NCBI GenBank assembly: GCA_949130495.1 | Contig: OX422211.1 | Location: forward strand, 334,894,504 to 334,958,503 | Length of the DNA stretch: 64,000 nucleotides | Direction of reading: 5' to 3' | Source: Sambucus nigra | Lineage: Eukaryota > Streptophyta > Magnoliopsida > Dipsacales > Adoxaceae | Shown here: in pieces, positions 46,701 through 58,420 of the stretch | How positions within the stretch are numbered: position 1 is the first letter of the stretch | How the letters are laid out: each line of letters starts with the position of its first letter | The notes under the pieces: generated by a model | Told to the model about the DNA's origin: nothing | Database searches by the model: none | What the model saw: the letters and a program-made list of their open reading frames with translations, nothing else | Program-made: the position numbers and the translations under genes

Positions 46701-49280
46701 TCTGGTTTTGTTTAAAAGTTTGGTTTCATCTCCTGTCATATGTTTGGAACATCCTGAATCTAAGTACCAACCCGATGAAGTGTGTTCAGCTTTTAAGGTA
46801 GTGATAACAATGTTACACTTCATTTGGGGTAAAAGATCATCTTTTCTAACCCAAATGGCTGTAGTTTTAATTTTGTGCAAGTTTGCCCTCATTTGATAAA
46901 ATTTTCGAGAAACAGCTTTTTATCGAAAACCATTTGGAGCAGCAAACTGATTATTGTGGAAAATTTGAGCTTTTGGTTTAGGAAAGTTTCTGGGAGCCTT
47001 TCTCTTAAATGAACTCTTAGTTTTGGTCTTTCTATTCCTGTAGTTAGATTTCTTGTCAGGTTGTCTTGGAAGGACATAATGGTTACGATTTTGCCTAGAA
47101 TAGTTAAAGTTCTTCTAGACAGAAGTGTTGTACACAGGGGTGTTTAGACGCCTAGCATAACAACCTTCAAAGGAATGGCCATAAATGTCACAGTACGAGC
47201 AATATTGATTGCTTGAGGGATGAATTTCCCTAGGAAAACTTCTAAAAATGGGTTTAACAGCATTCTGTTCAGTAGTGCTATTCCTATGAGGGATGGTTTT
47301 AAAGGTAGATTCAGCCTTTCTGATCAAAGGACAGACGTATTTAGTCTTAAGTGCAGTGTTAGCCTTAGAATTACTAGACTCTCCAATGTCTTTCTGTTGT
47401 TTCTTTTGATTAAATTCCTCTTTAATAAAATGAAAGTCTGGACATGTTTCAGTTGGTCTTTTGCCCCCAGACACAAACTTAATAGGTTCAAGATTTGTAG
47501 TTTGTGGTTTGTTCTTAGGGCAAAATCCAATACCGGTTCTATCATCAGAATTGGTCTTGGAGTCAACAACAAAGTCAGTAAAATAATTTGAATTGTTTTC
47601 AAACTTAGAGAATTTTTTGAAAACAGTAGCTGTCTTTGTTTTTGCTTCCTCCAGTTCTAATAATGTTCCCTTATATTTCATTTCCAGGGTTTCATTAGTT
47701 TTAGTCAACTCTTTTAATTTTGGATCAAAAGTTTCAATTTCAGATTGATGAGACAGACACTGGTTAGTGAACTCTTCGGCATTCATCTTCACAATAAGAC
47801 TTAGATCATCTAATTTCTTAGTCAGGTATCTAACAATCTTCTCCAGTCTAGTGCCTTTTTTGAAAGTTTTAGCATATAAAGTATGAATATCTGGGAGGTC
47901 ATCTGTGTCTGAGTCGTTAAGTGAAGTGTGTGTAGTGACCCCTAACGATTCAGTTTTAGTACTCACGCACCCATTTACATCGTCGTTATCGAGATCACTT
48001 TGACTCACACACATGGAACTAGAACTAGCAACATTTTTAGATAATAAAGCATCTAGGCCAGTCAAAACAGTATTCACACAAGCAAGAGTAGGAGCATCAT
48101 TATCACACACAAGCATATCATCATTGTAAATGATCTTAGCATAAAAGGACATGCAAGGGTCAAGTGCATTTGATGACTCAAGTTCCTCTTCATCAGAGTC
48201 ACTTGAATCATTCCAAGTTTTACAGACATTGCCTCTATTGTGTGTGTTGGATTTATTCAGATTAACTCTGCAATCGTGAGAAATGTGACCTAGTTTCCCA
48301 CATCTAAAACATTCAATCTTTTTAAGGTCTCTAGTGGGTCTGGAGTTGTTGTCCTTAGGATGTTTGTCAAGACCTCTCTCATGAGGTTTGGGATTAGACA
48401 GAGTAGGATAATTAGGCTTGCCTTGTTTAGTTGCCTGTTTGTTTCTAAATTTAACAATTTTCTTAAATTGTTTAGACATTAAGGCAATCTGATTATCTAG
48501 TTTGTCTATGTCGCACTCCTCATCAGAGTCAGAGTTGATCAAATTAGTCTCAAGTTTAGATATCTTAGAGGCAAAACTCAAGTTAGAGTTGGGTTGTTTT
48601 CTTTGTGAATGATTTAATTGTTTCTTAAAGTCTAATTCCATTTCCACAGTCCTAAGTTTGCAACTGAGAAACTCAGGGGTAAGGTTTTGATCACTCATTT
48701 CCTCAATAGCATACCTATTACTGTCAAACTTTTGTGGTAATGATCTTAGAATTTTAGAGGCAATTTCATTCCTATCATAAGTTATACCATTATCATGCAA
48801 CTTAGTAACTATATCAGTTAAGTTCATGTAAAAGTCATCAAAAGACTCAGAGTCAGACATAATCAAAGAGTTGTACTGCTGGGTAAGCATTTAAGTTTTA
48901 GCAACTTTAACTCTTGAGTCTCCTTCATGGGCACTGATTAATGTGTCCCAAGCTTCCTTAGAAGTGGCACAAGATGAGATTCTCTTGAACTCATACTCAT
49001 TAATAGACATAAAAATGGCATTCTTGCCTTTATTGTTATTTTGAGAAATAGTTTTCTCTTCTTGGGTAAACTCACTTAAGATTTTCTTTACCCTCTCATC
49101 ACTTCCTTCAGTGGCTGGTTTAGTAGGATAAGTGTATCCGTTTTCAATAATGTCCCAGACATCATCTCCTAAAGTCCTTTGGATTAAGGCAACCATTCTT
49201 ACTTTCCAGTAAGCAAAGTTGTTTCCATCAAAGAGTGGAGGTCTGGACAGATTACCAAACCTTTCATTCTTCTCGTCCAT
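43773..49280 (-). pseudogene. gag-pol: gag-pol polyprotein of copia I, one frame with five stops
   Basis: From MDEKNERFGN at 49280 to 43773 the frame never shifts (about 1835 codons). It is broken by TAA at 48891, TAG at 47112, TAA near 46920, TAA at 45459 and TAG at 44124. Gag has a UBN2-like domain and a CCHC knuckle (CFRCGKLGHISHDC); a second knuckle (CSYCDIYGHSFEGC) lies near 47190. The protease has DSG in WYLDSGCSKHM. The integrase keeps its HHCC region and the D, D and E residues (HMDLIGP, IRSDRGGEF, NGIAERKN). RT has the usual copia motifs (WIFKNKSDENG, QMDVKSAFLNG), but the catalytic YVDD is YVDN (44706-44717). RNase H ends the protein (AESEYIAAGSCCAQ, LADMFTKPLD). Otherwise almost intact, it is recently dead. 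Confidence 0.95.
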
Positions 49281-49342
49281 AGTTAGGTTTTTCAGAAAAC
49301 GATTTCAGAAACATAAGATCTTTTTGAAATAAATGTTAACAG

Positions 49343-49355
49343 GGCTATGATACCA
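49343..49355 (-). other. Primer-binding site of copia I
   Basis: TGGTATCATAGCC on minus, one change from the tRNA-iMet site, two bases from the LTR border at 49358. The sequence at 49281-49342 is the short leader. Confidence 0.9.
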
Positions 49356-49357
49356 AT

Positions 49358-51325
49358 TGAAAAACGTTGCTAATGCCGTTTAATACAAGATTAAACTGTA
49401 TAAGCAACTCCGAGATGTTTGTTTGAGAAACTCTTTTCTTTTGAAAATAAAAATTATAAACAACAAGTTGTGTTTACAAAAAACTTATGTACGAGAGTAA
49501 TCAAGACTTTGTAATCAGTTTTTAAAACAAGACAGTTTTAAAAATCAGCACACTATAGACTGAGATGAGGAGATGAAGATAATCAACACATAGTTTTTAA
49601 CGTGGTAAAACCTCTCCCGACAGAGGAAACATCCACGGTGACTTATAAGTCACAAAAACAAAAATCCACTAATAACAAATAATAGTTACAAACAATACAA
49701 CATACATGCACACAAATCAACCTATTCTAAGTTTAGGAATATACCCCACTTGGTGTCCTTCTAACTTCTCATAGATCTGATTGTTGATGATGTTCTTCCA
49801 GCTTGATAACTTCCCTTGCTTTAGCTTCCTTATGTCGACTCAATGATCTTTGATCTTATTCACAACACTTCCAGTGTAGTAGTGTGTTAAGTGTTTGTGA
49901 AGTGATTCCTATCAACATGCATGAACTCACACACACTTAGATTTACAGACAGTCCTAGAAAAATTACATATAAAGTCTATATGCTGTGATTTTGTTTTCT
50001 TTTTTTCTTACAGAACTAAAAACCTGTTTGACCTTTAATATAACCCAGATTCCACGGATATCTCGCTTCAAAATCGGTCAAGATCTTAATCAATCTCGGT
50101 TTTAAAAATATTTTTGAGATTGAAAATCTCCAAGTGCGAATCCAACTAGGTCAAGGTTAAGTTTCGTAAGAATAGAAACCATAAAACATTTTCAAAACCA
50201 AATCAGTAAAGATTTTCTTAAATCAAGTAAGAAATATGCAGATCTAGTGAAAATGTAACATGCAGAATGTAGATCTAAAGTTTCTATGAAAAATAAACAC
50301 AGATCTTCACACGAATGTTTAAGTTGTAAACAAGATCATAGACAAAGAGGTTACAGCTTCAATATGAACAAACCACTCTCTATCAAACACTCAAGGTTGT
50401 GTTTGGGGTGTTATATAAACGAAGGTTTGATTCAGAAATAGAAGTGTTTAGGGTTAGGGTTTGGTTTTTGGCTAACACAGTTTCTTTTCTCTCTCTTCTC
50501 TCTTTTCTTTTCTCTCTTCTCTCTCACTTCTCTCTTCTCTCTATTTTTTTCTCTCAGAAATGACGAATGCCCAAAAGTCTTGAAAGTCTGAGAAGAGGGG
50601 GGTTTATATAGGGGTGGAGGAAGGTTCTGGAAATGCGCATGGAATCAATGGTTGAGATTAATTCATCCTACGATTGACTTGATCTAAGGGTTATAAAACA
50701 GCGGTGGATAAGTCCAAAGTGATTGGTTCAAATGATGGCACACGGATAGGTTTAAAACACATGCAGACCATCGATCAGCTTTGATCCAACGATCATCAAT
50801 CCACCAGAAAACCCTCTCACATAACAAACACAAATAGATGAACCAGGAGGATGACAAGTGTTGAAATATGAGTGGCTCACACACGCGTGTCCAAAGTAAT
50901 TACAGCAAGCACCCTGAAGTCTCTAGCGCATTTACATTCTACCCAAACAAACATTCCATTGATAAATGAAGTTTTTAAAATAGAAATTTTACCCCACAAA
51001 TTATATAAACACATTTTATTAATGAAAACATTTATTTAAAAAAATGTTTAAAAATGTTTAAAAATTCCCAAAAATAATTAAAACCACATTTTAAGGGGAA
51101 TTAATCACACAATCAATTTTAAGCAATATATACACATGTATGCACTTCTAATTGTGTGTAGTGTGATTCAATTTATACCTTCATGGATCATTGAAGAGGA
51201 TTAGAGAGATAAGTTCTGAGGCTTTTTGGATTCTAGGTTAGACAACCAATTTTGTCACTATTTCCAAATTAGATGAACACTTATACAGTATAGACTTAAG
51301 CAAGTCAAAGGTATAAGGTGCTTCA
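49358..51325 (-). repeat. 5' LTR of copia I (1968 bp)
   Basis: Nearly identical to 41486-43450, with the same TATA box, GA tract and telo-box. It would drive the element. Confidence 0.96.
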
Positions 51326-53093
51326 GAAAACTGCTGAAAAAGTTATTGTGACTTCTCGGGTTCTGACTGAGAAGATGCAAAAAGAATTGGGTGCTGAGAA
51401 AGTTAATTTTATCAAGCTGCAGAAGGACTTTGATGCTGAGAGAGTTAAGTCTGCTTAGCTACAGAAGGACTTGAGTGCTGAGAAGGTGGAGAGGGTAAAG
51501 GCCAAAGAGGCTAGCTTCAACAAAGGCTGAGATAAGGCCCTTGGAGAAGCTTCTTCACAAATTGAGTTTGCGAAGAAAAAGTGCTTCAAGGATGGCTGGT
51601 CTGATGCTCTATTGGAGGTCGGAACTTCGAAGGATTTCGAGCTATTCTCGTGACATGATCCTGATATTCCTCTAAATCTCGATAAGGAAATTAATGATGG
51701 GGTTCCAGTGAATCTTTGATAATGGTGGAGTCTGCTGATCAATACCAGGACATTGATTCCATTGTGCCCTCTAAAGTTAATCCTCCTCCTCCCTCAGTTA
51801 CTACTTCTTCTCCATCTAATCCTGAAGCAAATAAGAAGAAGGTATAAAATTAAGCAGCTTTTGTTTCCCTTTTTTTAAATAGTTGTACTTTTTTATTTTT
51901 TGAATATGTATTTGTACTTCCCTTTTTATTAATGAAAAGAGAGTTATTTCTATTATTTTGCCTGTATTTTTCAATACTCTGCAACTTGTTGATTGATGAC
52001 TATTTTTTTCTGAATAGTTTATGGGTAAATTAGAATACTTCTCATCTACTGATTCTGAGCTACTCCAGAGGTGTAATGAGTTTTTCAAAGCTGGTCACTT
52101 ATCTTTTATTGATGCCTACCTGCTGTAGTTGCTCAGAGAAAGGGTATATGAGGAAGCCAAAGAGGCATATGTTCATCTGAAGTGTCTTCCTGATCGTGTA
52201 GTGGACACCATTATTGCCTACTTTGAAATAATTGAAGAGCTAGAGGAGGATAATAATGAAGCTAGGGAACTTTTAATTGAAAATTATGAGAATAAATTCT
52301 AGACCTTTAGTGATAGCTGGGGCTTTGAGCAAAAGTTGAATAAATTTTCTTCTCATTTCCGAAGATAAGAATTCCTGTTGAAATGTGAGACAACTGAAGC
52401 AAGGGACATTGACAAGATTCTAGAGGAAGAAAATAACAACTTGAGAGATGAGGGTCATTCCTGAGCTAGAGTCAAGTCTGGCAGAGGTATTGGCTGAGAT
52501 TCCAACCTATATAATTAAAAGCTAAAGATAAAGCTATTGCTGAGATGTCCCAAAAGCTATAGACCTTGTCTGAACAACTATCCACTCAATCTTCTCAATT
52601 AGAAGTTCAGGATGGAGTGTTGAAGAAACTGCATTCTCAGGTGGACAAATTAAACTTTAAATTCCATAAGAAACCAAGGGAAGTCTGAATGGATGGGTAT
52701 AATGAAGATCTGGGGCATCTTGATGATAAAATTCAACAAGATAAGAATGAGAGCTACAAATGGGGTTGGATTAATGATTTGACAATGATGAAAGTGGATC
52801 AAAATAGCTCATTGTGGGACTGGTATGATCCAGGCTTTCTTGGGCTTGACAACCCTCCTTTTAAGTTAGATGTCAAATGGATTCATGTACATCATATTCC
52901 TTAATGCTTGATTTTATGACCTTCATGATGAATTAGAGATCATCCGACCTCCACATCTGCTTGATCATCCTAGTAGTAGCAATACCAGAATGCTTCAAGA
53001 TTATAACTTCATCAACTCTCCTTATACTTTAGATGATCCTCCTGCTGGAATGGGCCCTTTTTCTAAAGCTGAAGGGAAACATCCTACAGAATG
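51326..53093 (+). pseudogene. Antisense extra gene of element F, 3' part
   Basis: Continues after the copia insertion with a highly charged coiled-coil-like stretch in which a unit of about 15 residues recurs (KLQKDFDAERVK, then LQKDLSAEKVE). A Pro/Ser-rich end (NPPPPSVTTSSPSNPE) is followed by a GT-AG gap at 51842-52017. The next exon-like part (from KLEYFSSTDSELLQRCNEFF) is acidic with long helices. The last part ends TGA at 53091 after GPFSKAEGKHPTE. At least eight stops and some frame changes are present. Function is unknown: extra ORFs of Tat elements have no settled role. Its 3' end faces the 3' end of F pol, tail to tail. Confidence 0.65.
51842..52017 (+). other. Probable intron in the antisense gene (176 bp)
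   Basis: AAGAAG|GTATAAAATT at the donor and TTTTTTCTGAATAG|TTTATG at the acceptor, with a T-rich, stop-rich interior. Coding-like sequence lies on both sides. Confidence 0.6.
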
Positions 53094-53790
53094 AAACTTT
53101 GTACTCTGTTTTGTTAGCACAGTCTTGTAATTAATTTGATTTAATGAAATGGAAATTCGATCAACATATCTTGTATTGAGTGTTAATCCTTTCTTTATCC
53201 TAAATTCTATTGAGTGCAGATGTCATATTAGCATACTTAGATTAAAATCTAAATTTAGAGCTAGTTAGATGAATACATAGGTTTCACTAGCATACTTAGA
53301 TTAAAATCTAAATTTAGAGCTAGTTATCCGTGTGTCTGTAAAGGTTTTACTAATGCACCCAAGTATTGGATTTTTGCATTAAATACCAGTGGTGTGACCA
53401 GGCATTTGTGGAATATGTGTTTAGTTCCTCTTAAGGAACCTTTGCAACGTTATTCCTGTACTTTGCCCAATAGGATAAAGATCTTGTTCTATCCTTATGT
53501 TTGTGGACCAAGTTTCTTGAGGATTTATCATCCCGTTGACTTGGAGTTCATATATCAGCGATCAAGTTTATGGTTGCTCCGAGCAACTTATTTCTTCTGT
53601 CGAGCAACTTTCAGGGCAATATTTGTTGAGCTGAGCAATAATTTTCTGAACCGAGCAATAAATTTGCTAATCGACTAACAATTTATTACTTTTTATCAAG
53701 CTAGTTTCATGCATAGCACGAATTCTCCCCAAAATGAACAACAAAATGGAAAGAAACTGAATATTTTATTAATATTGCAAGTTGAAAAAT
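53094..53790. other. Spacer between antisense gene and pol of F
   Basis: Holds a 59-bp tandem duplication (53229-53287 and 53288-53326) with the same ~38-bp core and an inner inverted repeat TAGATTAAAATCTA. A plus frame of 94 codons (53394-53678) has no known product. Plus-strand 3' ends of the antisense gene would lie here. Confidence 0.6.
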
Positions 53791-53794
53791 GATT

Positions 53795-54870
53795 ACAACA
53801 ACATGGTTAATACTTTAGGAGATGCTCTGCATGCCATGGGTTTTTAAATTCTTCACCTTCCAAGGTTTCAATTCGATAGGTTCCAGGTCAGATTACTACT
53901 GAAACACGACAGGGCCATGCTAATTGGCTTCAAGCTTGTTATTTTTCTGCAGCACTTTCTTCAACACATAATCTCCTTCCTTCAAGTTGGTCGATTTTAT
54001 CCTTTTATTGAAAAAACGTGATGTTCTTTGCTGATAAGCCGCATTGCGCAGTGCGGCATCTTCCCTTACTTATTCCAACATATCTAGATCTAACCTTCTC
54101 ATTAGGTCACTTATAGGAGAGTTAAAATTTAAAACTCTATGGGATGGCAGACCTAGCTCGGTAGGAATGACAACTTCAGTCCCAAATACTGACATATATG
54201 GGGACTCTCCAGTTGCTATTCACGGTGTTGTTTGGTATGCCCACAAGACAGAGTGTAGATCGTTTATCCGATTTCCCTTGGCACTATCAAGCCTTTTCTT
54301 GAACCCATTAAGAAAGGTTTTGTTCATAACTTCAGTTTATCCATTACTCCGAGGATGTCCAGGAGTAGAATCTAATTTTTGAATATTGGATTGAGCATAG
54401 TAATTTGCAAACTTATCATTATCAAACTATGTTCCATGGTCGGTAATGAAAGCGTAGGGAAACCCATACCTACAAATGATATTATTCTATATGAATTGAT
54501 AAACCTTTTCATAAGGCATATCTATCAAAGGCTCTGCCTCCACCCATTTTGTAAAATAATCCACGATGACCACTAAGTATTTAAATCTTCCTTGGGTGGT
54601 TGGCAGTGGCCCAACCAGGTCTATATCCCACGTGGAAAATGGCAAATGGCCATAGTGAAGTGATTGGAGTGAGAGCAGCCTGTGGAGTTATGCAAATTGT
54701 AGAAAATCGTTGACATTTATCACACTTCTTGGTGAAAGTTGCACAGTCTGCTCGCATTGTTGGCCAGTAATACCCTTGAGTACTTATTCTTTATAGAAGT
54801 GTTCTCCCTGCTATGTGAACTCCACATGATCCTTCGTGCACTTCCAGAATTAGATCTTGGACCTCTGATG
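53795..54870 (-). pseudogene. int: Integrase of element F, decayed
   Basis: Minus-strand segments in several frames. GVHIAGRTLL ends the zinc-binding N-terminus, then GYYWPTMRADCATFTKKCDKCQ (Cys pair). Catalytic-core pieces around 54350-54650 end in NKTFLNGFKKRLDSAKG (usually NK...L...LKKRL). Next is WAYQTTPWIATGESPY, and a C-terminal part with RNAAYQQRTSRFFNKRIK and EGDYVLKK. It carries stops and frameshifts throughout. The typical Tat order (second RNase H, linker, integrase) supports the call. Plus-strand frames over it are shadows. Confidence 0.8.
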
Positions 54871-55530
54871 GATGCACACTGCGCTGAAAATTGACTATTA
54901 GTCCTCTCCTGCACAAAACACCTTTATGTAATATATACCAAACTGCTTTATATTTTAACTTATTTGCTTCCACCATATCTGCTGGTGGAGTTCCTTCTTT
55001 AATGTATGCTCTGATGGGAACCATCCAGGATGAACTCATATCTATGGAAATGAAATTGATCATCAAATCTTCCTCTATGTTCCTATTGGCCAAAATCTCA
55101 ATAGGGATAGTTCGCCAGAGTTCAATTCTGGTAGCAGAGGCTAGCCGAGCTAGGGCATCAGCTCGGGCATGTTCCAACCTTCGAATTCTATTTATCTAAA
55201 TAGCTGGCAATTTTGCAATGACTTCCATCACCTTGGATAAATATCTGGTTGTCAATTCTCCTTTGGATCCATATAAATCCAGTGTTTGGTTTACTACAAG
55301 CTGAGAGTCACTATGTACCACAACTGCTTGGCACTCAATGAGTGGGCTAGACGTAGGCCTACAATAATAGCTCCGTACTCTACTTCATTATTTGAAGCCT
55401 GAAATTGAAAATATAGTGCATACTCAATATCAATAGCATAAGGAGTATTAAGTATTATACCTACTCCGCTGTCGGTTGAACAAGATGACCCATCAACATA
55501 TAAGTTCTATATGGGGACGTTGTTGTCGAA
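54791..55530 (-). pseudogene. Second (archaeal-type) RNase H and linker of element F
   Basis: On minus LYVDGSSCSTDSGVGIIL carries the first Asp. NNEVEYGAIIVGLRLA carries the Glu, and a HSDSQLVVNQ-like segment in another frame carries the next Asp. It ends RADALARLAS. The linker region (WMVPIRAYIKEGTPPADMVEA) then leads into the integrase N-terminus. A second RNase H is a known feature of Tat elements. Frameshifts near 55180 and 55330 break it. Confidence 0.82.
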
Positions 55531-55539
55531 TGCTTGATC

Positions 55540-56074
55540 TGTTAAACTCCCGTAATGGAATAATTTTCTCTTTACTTCATCATCCTTCCTGGTCATCTCC
55601 TATGTTTAGGAAGAAGATTCTGGTAGGTCTGCACCCTCTTATTATGAAGAAATTTCTCCGGGAGCTTTTTTGGTAACATTACCTTCTCCTGATTCTTGTT
55701 CTGTCTGATCACTTGATTGCTCGGGGACCTCAGAGTAGGTGAACTCCGCAATGAAATCTTCCACTACTGGGCCTTTTAGAGAAGACCTTGGTTCATATAT
55801 GATATCATACTCCCCCAATTCTACAGCCTAGTACATTAATGTACCAGATTTCTATGGTTTATGCAAAGCCTGCCTTAGAGGCATATCAGTGTAAACTATA
55901 ATTGTATGGGCTTGGAAATAGGGTTTTATGCATGTAGATGCTTCAATCAATGTTAATGCCAATTTCTCCAAATGAGGGTATTTAATTTTTTCTCCTTAGA
56001 AAGACTTACTGGTATAGTAGACGAGTTTTTGAACTATATACTCTTCCCGGGTCAATGCAGAACTTACTGTTGAT
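55540..56074 (-). pseudogene. First RNase H region of element F, poorly preserved
   Basis: By position this is the RT-attached RNase H and connection. Short stretches fit the family, but stops and shifts prevent a clean reading. Nothing else is seen here. Confidence 0.5.
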
Positions 56075-56865
56075 TCAGAAAGCTAAGTGCATGTACAATA
56101 TTTCAACTATGATTGGTCGTGAGAGTAATGGAGGTGAACCCAAATACTTTTTGAACTCCATAAAATCTTTTTCGCAGTCTTCGTTCCATTCAAAGATTTT
56201 TTTGATCACCTTGAAGAACGGCATGTATCTATCTATAGCTCGGGACACAAATCTATTTAAGGCTGCTACTCGTCTAGTTAGTCTTTGCATGTTCTTCTTA
56301 TAAGTTGGAGATTTCATTTCAATTCGTGCCTTGATCTTGTCTAGATTAGCTTCAATTCCCCTTTGATTTACTATGTACCTGAGGAATATTCCCTTTTGTA
56401 CTCCAAAAACACATTTGATCGGATTCAGCTTCATCTGGTGCTTCTCAAGTTGATCAAAAGTCTGGCTGAGGTCTACAATGTGATCAGATGCCTTTTTGCT
56501 CTTTGTGAGCATATCAACTACATAAACTTCCATATTCTTGCCCATCTGTTCCTTGAACACCTTATTGACCAGCCTTTGATATGTGGCACCTGTATTTTTC
56601 AAACCAAAAGTCATAACATTATAACAGTATGTTCCTCGGGGAGTGATGAAAGAAGTTCTTTCCCTATCTACAGGTTTCATTTTTATCTCGTTATAACTAA
56701 AATAGCATCCATAAAGCTGAGAAGATCATCTCCAGATGTAGCATCCATGAGCTGATCTATTCGGGGCAAAGGAAAATGATCCTTTGTGCATGCTTTATTT
56801 AAATCTGTAAAGTTTACACACATTCTCCACTTATTTTTCTTTTTAACCATAACTACATTGGCCAA
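56075..56865 (-). pseudogene. Reverse transcriptase of element F
   Basis: The N-terminal half (56865-56683) reads ANVVMVKKKNKWRMCVNFTD and then DLNKACTKDHFPLPRIDQLMD, and breaks off in a 1-base frameshift at about 56700, just after SFMDA (first catalytic Asp). The second half (56680-56075) starts MKPVDRERTSFITPRG. The catalytic motif is YVVD (56513-56524) instead of YVDD. It continues through HQMKLNPIKCVFGV and RFVSRAIDRYMPFF. The Tat type is clear from DFTDLNKACPKD- and SGYNQI-like motifs. Confidence 0.88.
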
Positions 56866-57297
56866 CTAATCTAGGTATTTCACTTCATTAATAAAAGCTT
56901 CTTTCTGAAGCTTTTCTACTTCTTCCTGTATTGCTTGGTTCTTCTCAGGGATGAACACTCTTCACCTCTGTTTGACTGGTTTAACTTATTTATTTACGTT
57001 GAGCTCATGAAAAAGGAAACTGGGATCTATCCCAAGCATGTCTTTATGACTTCAGGAAAACACATGCTTTCTCTATTTAAGGAAGCTCACTAGTTCCTGT
57101 TTAAGAATAGGATCCAATGTCATCCCCATTTTAGTGGTGCGTTATGGTTTATCATCATCTAACACAATGCTTTCAGTTGCTTCCAAAATCTGTCCCTTTA
57201 CCAACTCTCTTTCCTCTCTTGGATCTAAGGTTTTAACCTCAGATTCTTCATCAAGCTCAGGAGTATTTACTTGGTAGGTAGTGGTTTTCTTCTTTAT
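56866..57297 (-). other. Linker between protease and RT of element F
   Basis: About 430 bp with stops in every frame. By position it codes for the acidic linker that precedes RT in Tat elements; no motif is readable. Confidence 0.5.
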
Positions 57298-57942
57298 TTA
57301 TTCAAAGTCTTCTTGCTCGACAGAAGAGTAATAACACTCCCGAGCTACTTTCTGATCACCTTTCATAATTCCCACACCAAAATTAGTAAGGAATTTTAGA
57401 CACTGATGAACAGTGAATGGTACTGCTTTGAACTTATTTAGCCCTACTCTTCCCATGATTATATTATAAATTGAATGGAAATTTTTATCCATTACAAAGA
57501 AACATATCTTCTCTGTTCGGCTAGCTGGCCAGGTGACTGTCATCACCTCCATTTTAATGGTTCCTAAAAGGAAGACTTTCTTACCTACAAAGCGTATTAG
57601 TGGGTAATGATAAGGTTCTAATTGGCTGACCTTAAAATCCAAGTTGTTGAAACAAGGATAGAATATGATATCCTCCGAGATACCATTATCTACTAATACT
57701 CTAGAGACAATGGTTTCTTCTTTTCTGACTTTGATTACCATTGGGTCGTCATGAGGATACAGTACTCCTAAAAGGTCATTTTTAGAGAAACCAATTACTA
57801 GTTTATCTTTGTTAACCTTCCTTGGTCGATCCTCCTCTGCAAGGTTGATCCTCTGTATGTATGAGCAAGTTTGTGCCTCACGTAGGTAAGCTTTTCGCTC
57901 TGCAGTATGATCTCCTCCTCCTGCGTCTCCACCTGTAATCAT
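57298..57942 (-). pseudogene. pro: Protease region of element F
   Basis: A 214-codon frame. VSRVLVDNGISEDIIFYPCF holds the DNG active site usual in Tat proteases. IYNIIMGRVGLNKFKAVPFT and GDQKVARECYYSS follow, as in other Tat elements. A frameshift at about 57945 separates it from gag. Confidence 0.85.
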
Positions 57943-57949
57943 TTGGAAA

Positions 57950-58420
57950 TCAAAAGAACCAAAATTGATACATACTACCTCTCGTTCTGGTTGTCATTTT
58001 TTTAGGGAGATCGGCATCATCATGCTGATCATCTTCATGAGTTCTTTTCTTCTCCTCTCTATTCTTGCAAGGAGATTTTGATCTATGTCGACGTCCTGTG
58101 TTGTTCTGCTGATCAACAAACTGATTCAGTTTTCCTCTTCGGATGAGAGTTTTAATCTCATTTTGAAGATCTATGCAACGTTCCCTCGTGTGACCGTGAT
58201 CCATGTGAAATTTGTAATACTTAGTTTTGTCTCTTTTGGCCGGGCAACTTCTCAACTTATCAGGCCAACGCACATCTTTATTATGCTTGATTTTCTCCAA
58301 AACATGATGAACTCCCATGGTTATCGGAGCATAGTCATTTGTACTTCTTGAGTCGCTCCAAAAATCCTTTCTAGTTTGATTCCCTGTGTTCTTTCGGTTC
58401 TTTATGATCTTTCTTATCAT
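57950..58420 (-). pseudogene. gag: C-terminal gag of element F, cut by LTR G
   Basis: A 156-codon frame. KYYKFHMDHGHTRERCIDLQ is the Tat gag zinc-finger-like segment (C/Y..H..H..C; the first Cys is Y here). It is followed by NEIKTLIRRGKLNQFV, diagnostic of the lineage, and a basic C-terminus. The apparent ATG at 58420 is not a true start: the N-terminal gag should lie beyond the insertion of G. Confidence 0.85.

Larger units (their letters stand above)
41486..51325 (-). mobile_element. Copia element I, full length (9840 bp), GAAAA target duplication
   Basis: LTRs at 41486-43450 and 49358-51325 flank a single gag-pol frame. GAAAA at 41481-41485 and 51326-51330 is a perfect target duplication, so the borders are exact. 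By eye the LTRs show about 30 differences in 1.97 kb, roughly 98% identity, making I one of the youngest parts of the window. It lies in the antisense gene of F. Size, long LTRs, two zinc knuckles and the AAGGGGGAGATTG polypurine tract suggest the SIRE/Maximus lineage (inference). Confidence 0.96.

Noticed and set aside
46456..46896. 146-codon plus-strand frame opposite copia integrase
   Set aside because: Shadow of the intact minus-strand gag-pol frame.
54044..54382. 112-codon plus-strand frame opposite F integrase
   Set aside because: The minus strand has readable integrase segments; the plus frame has no domain.
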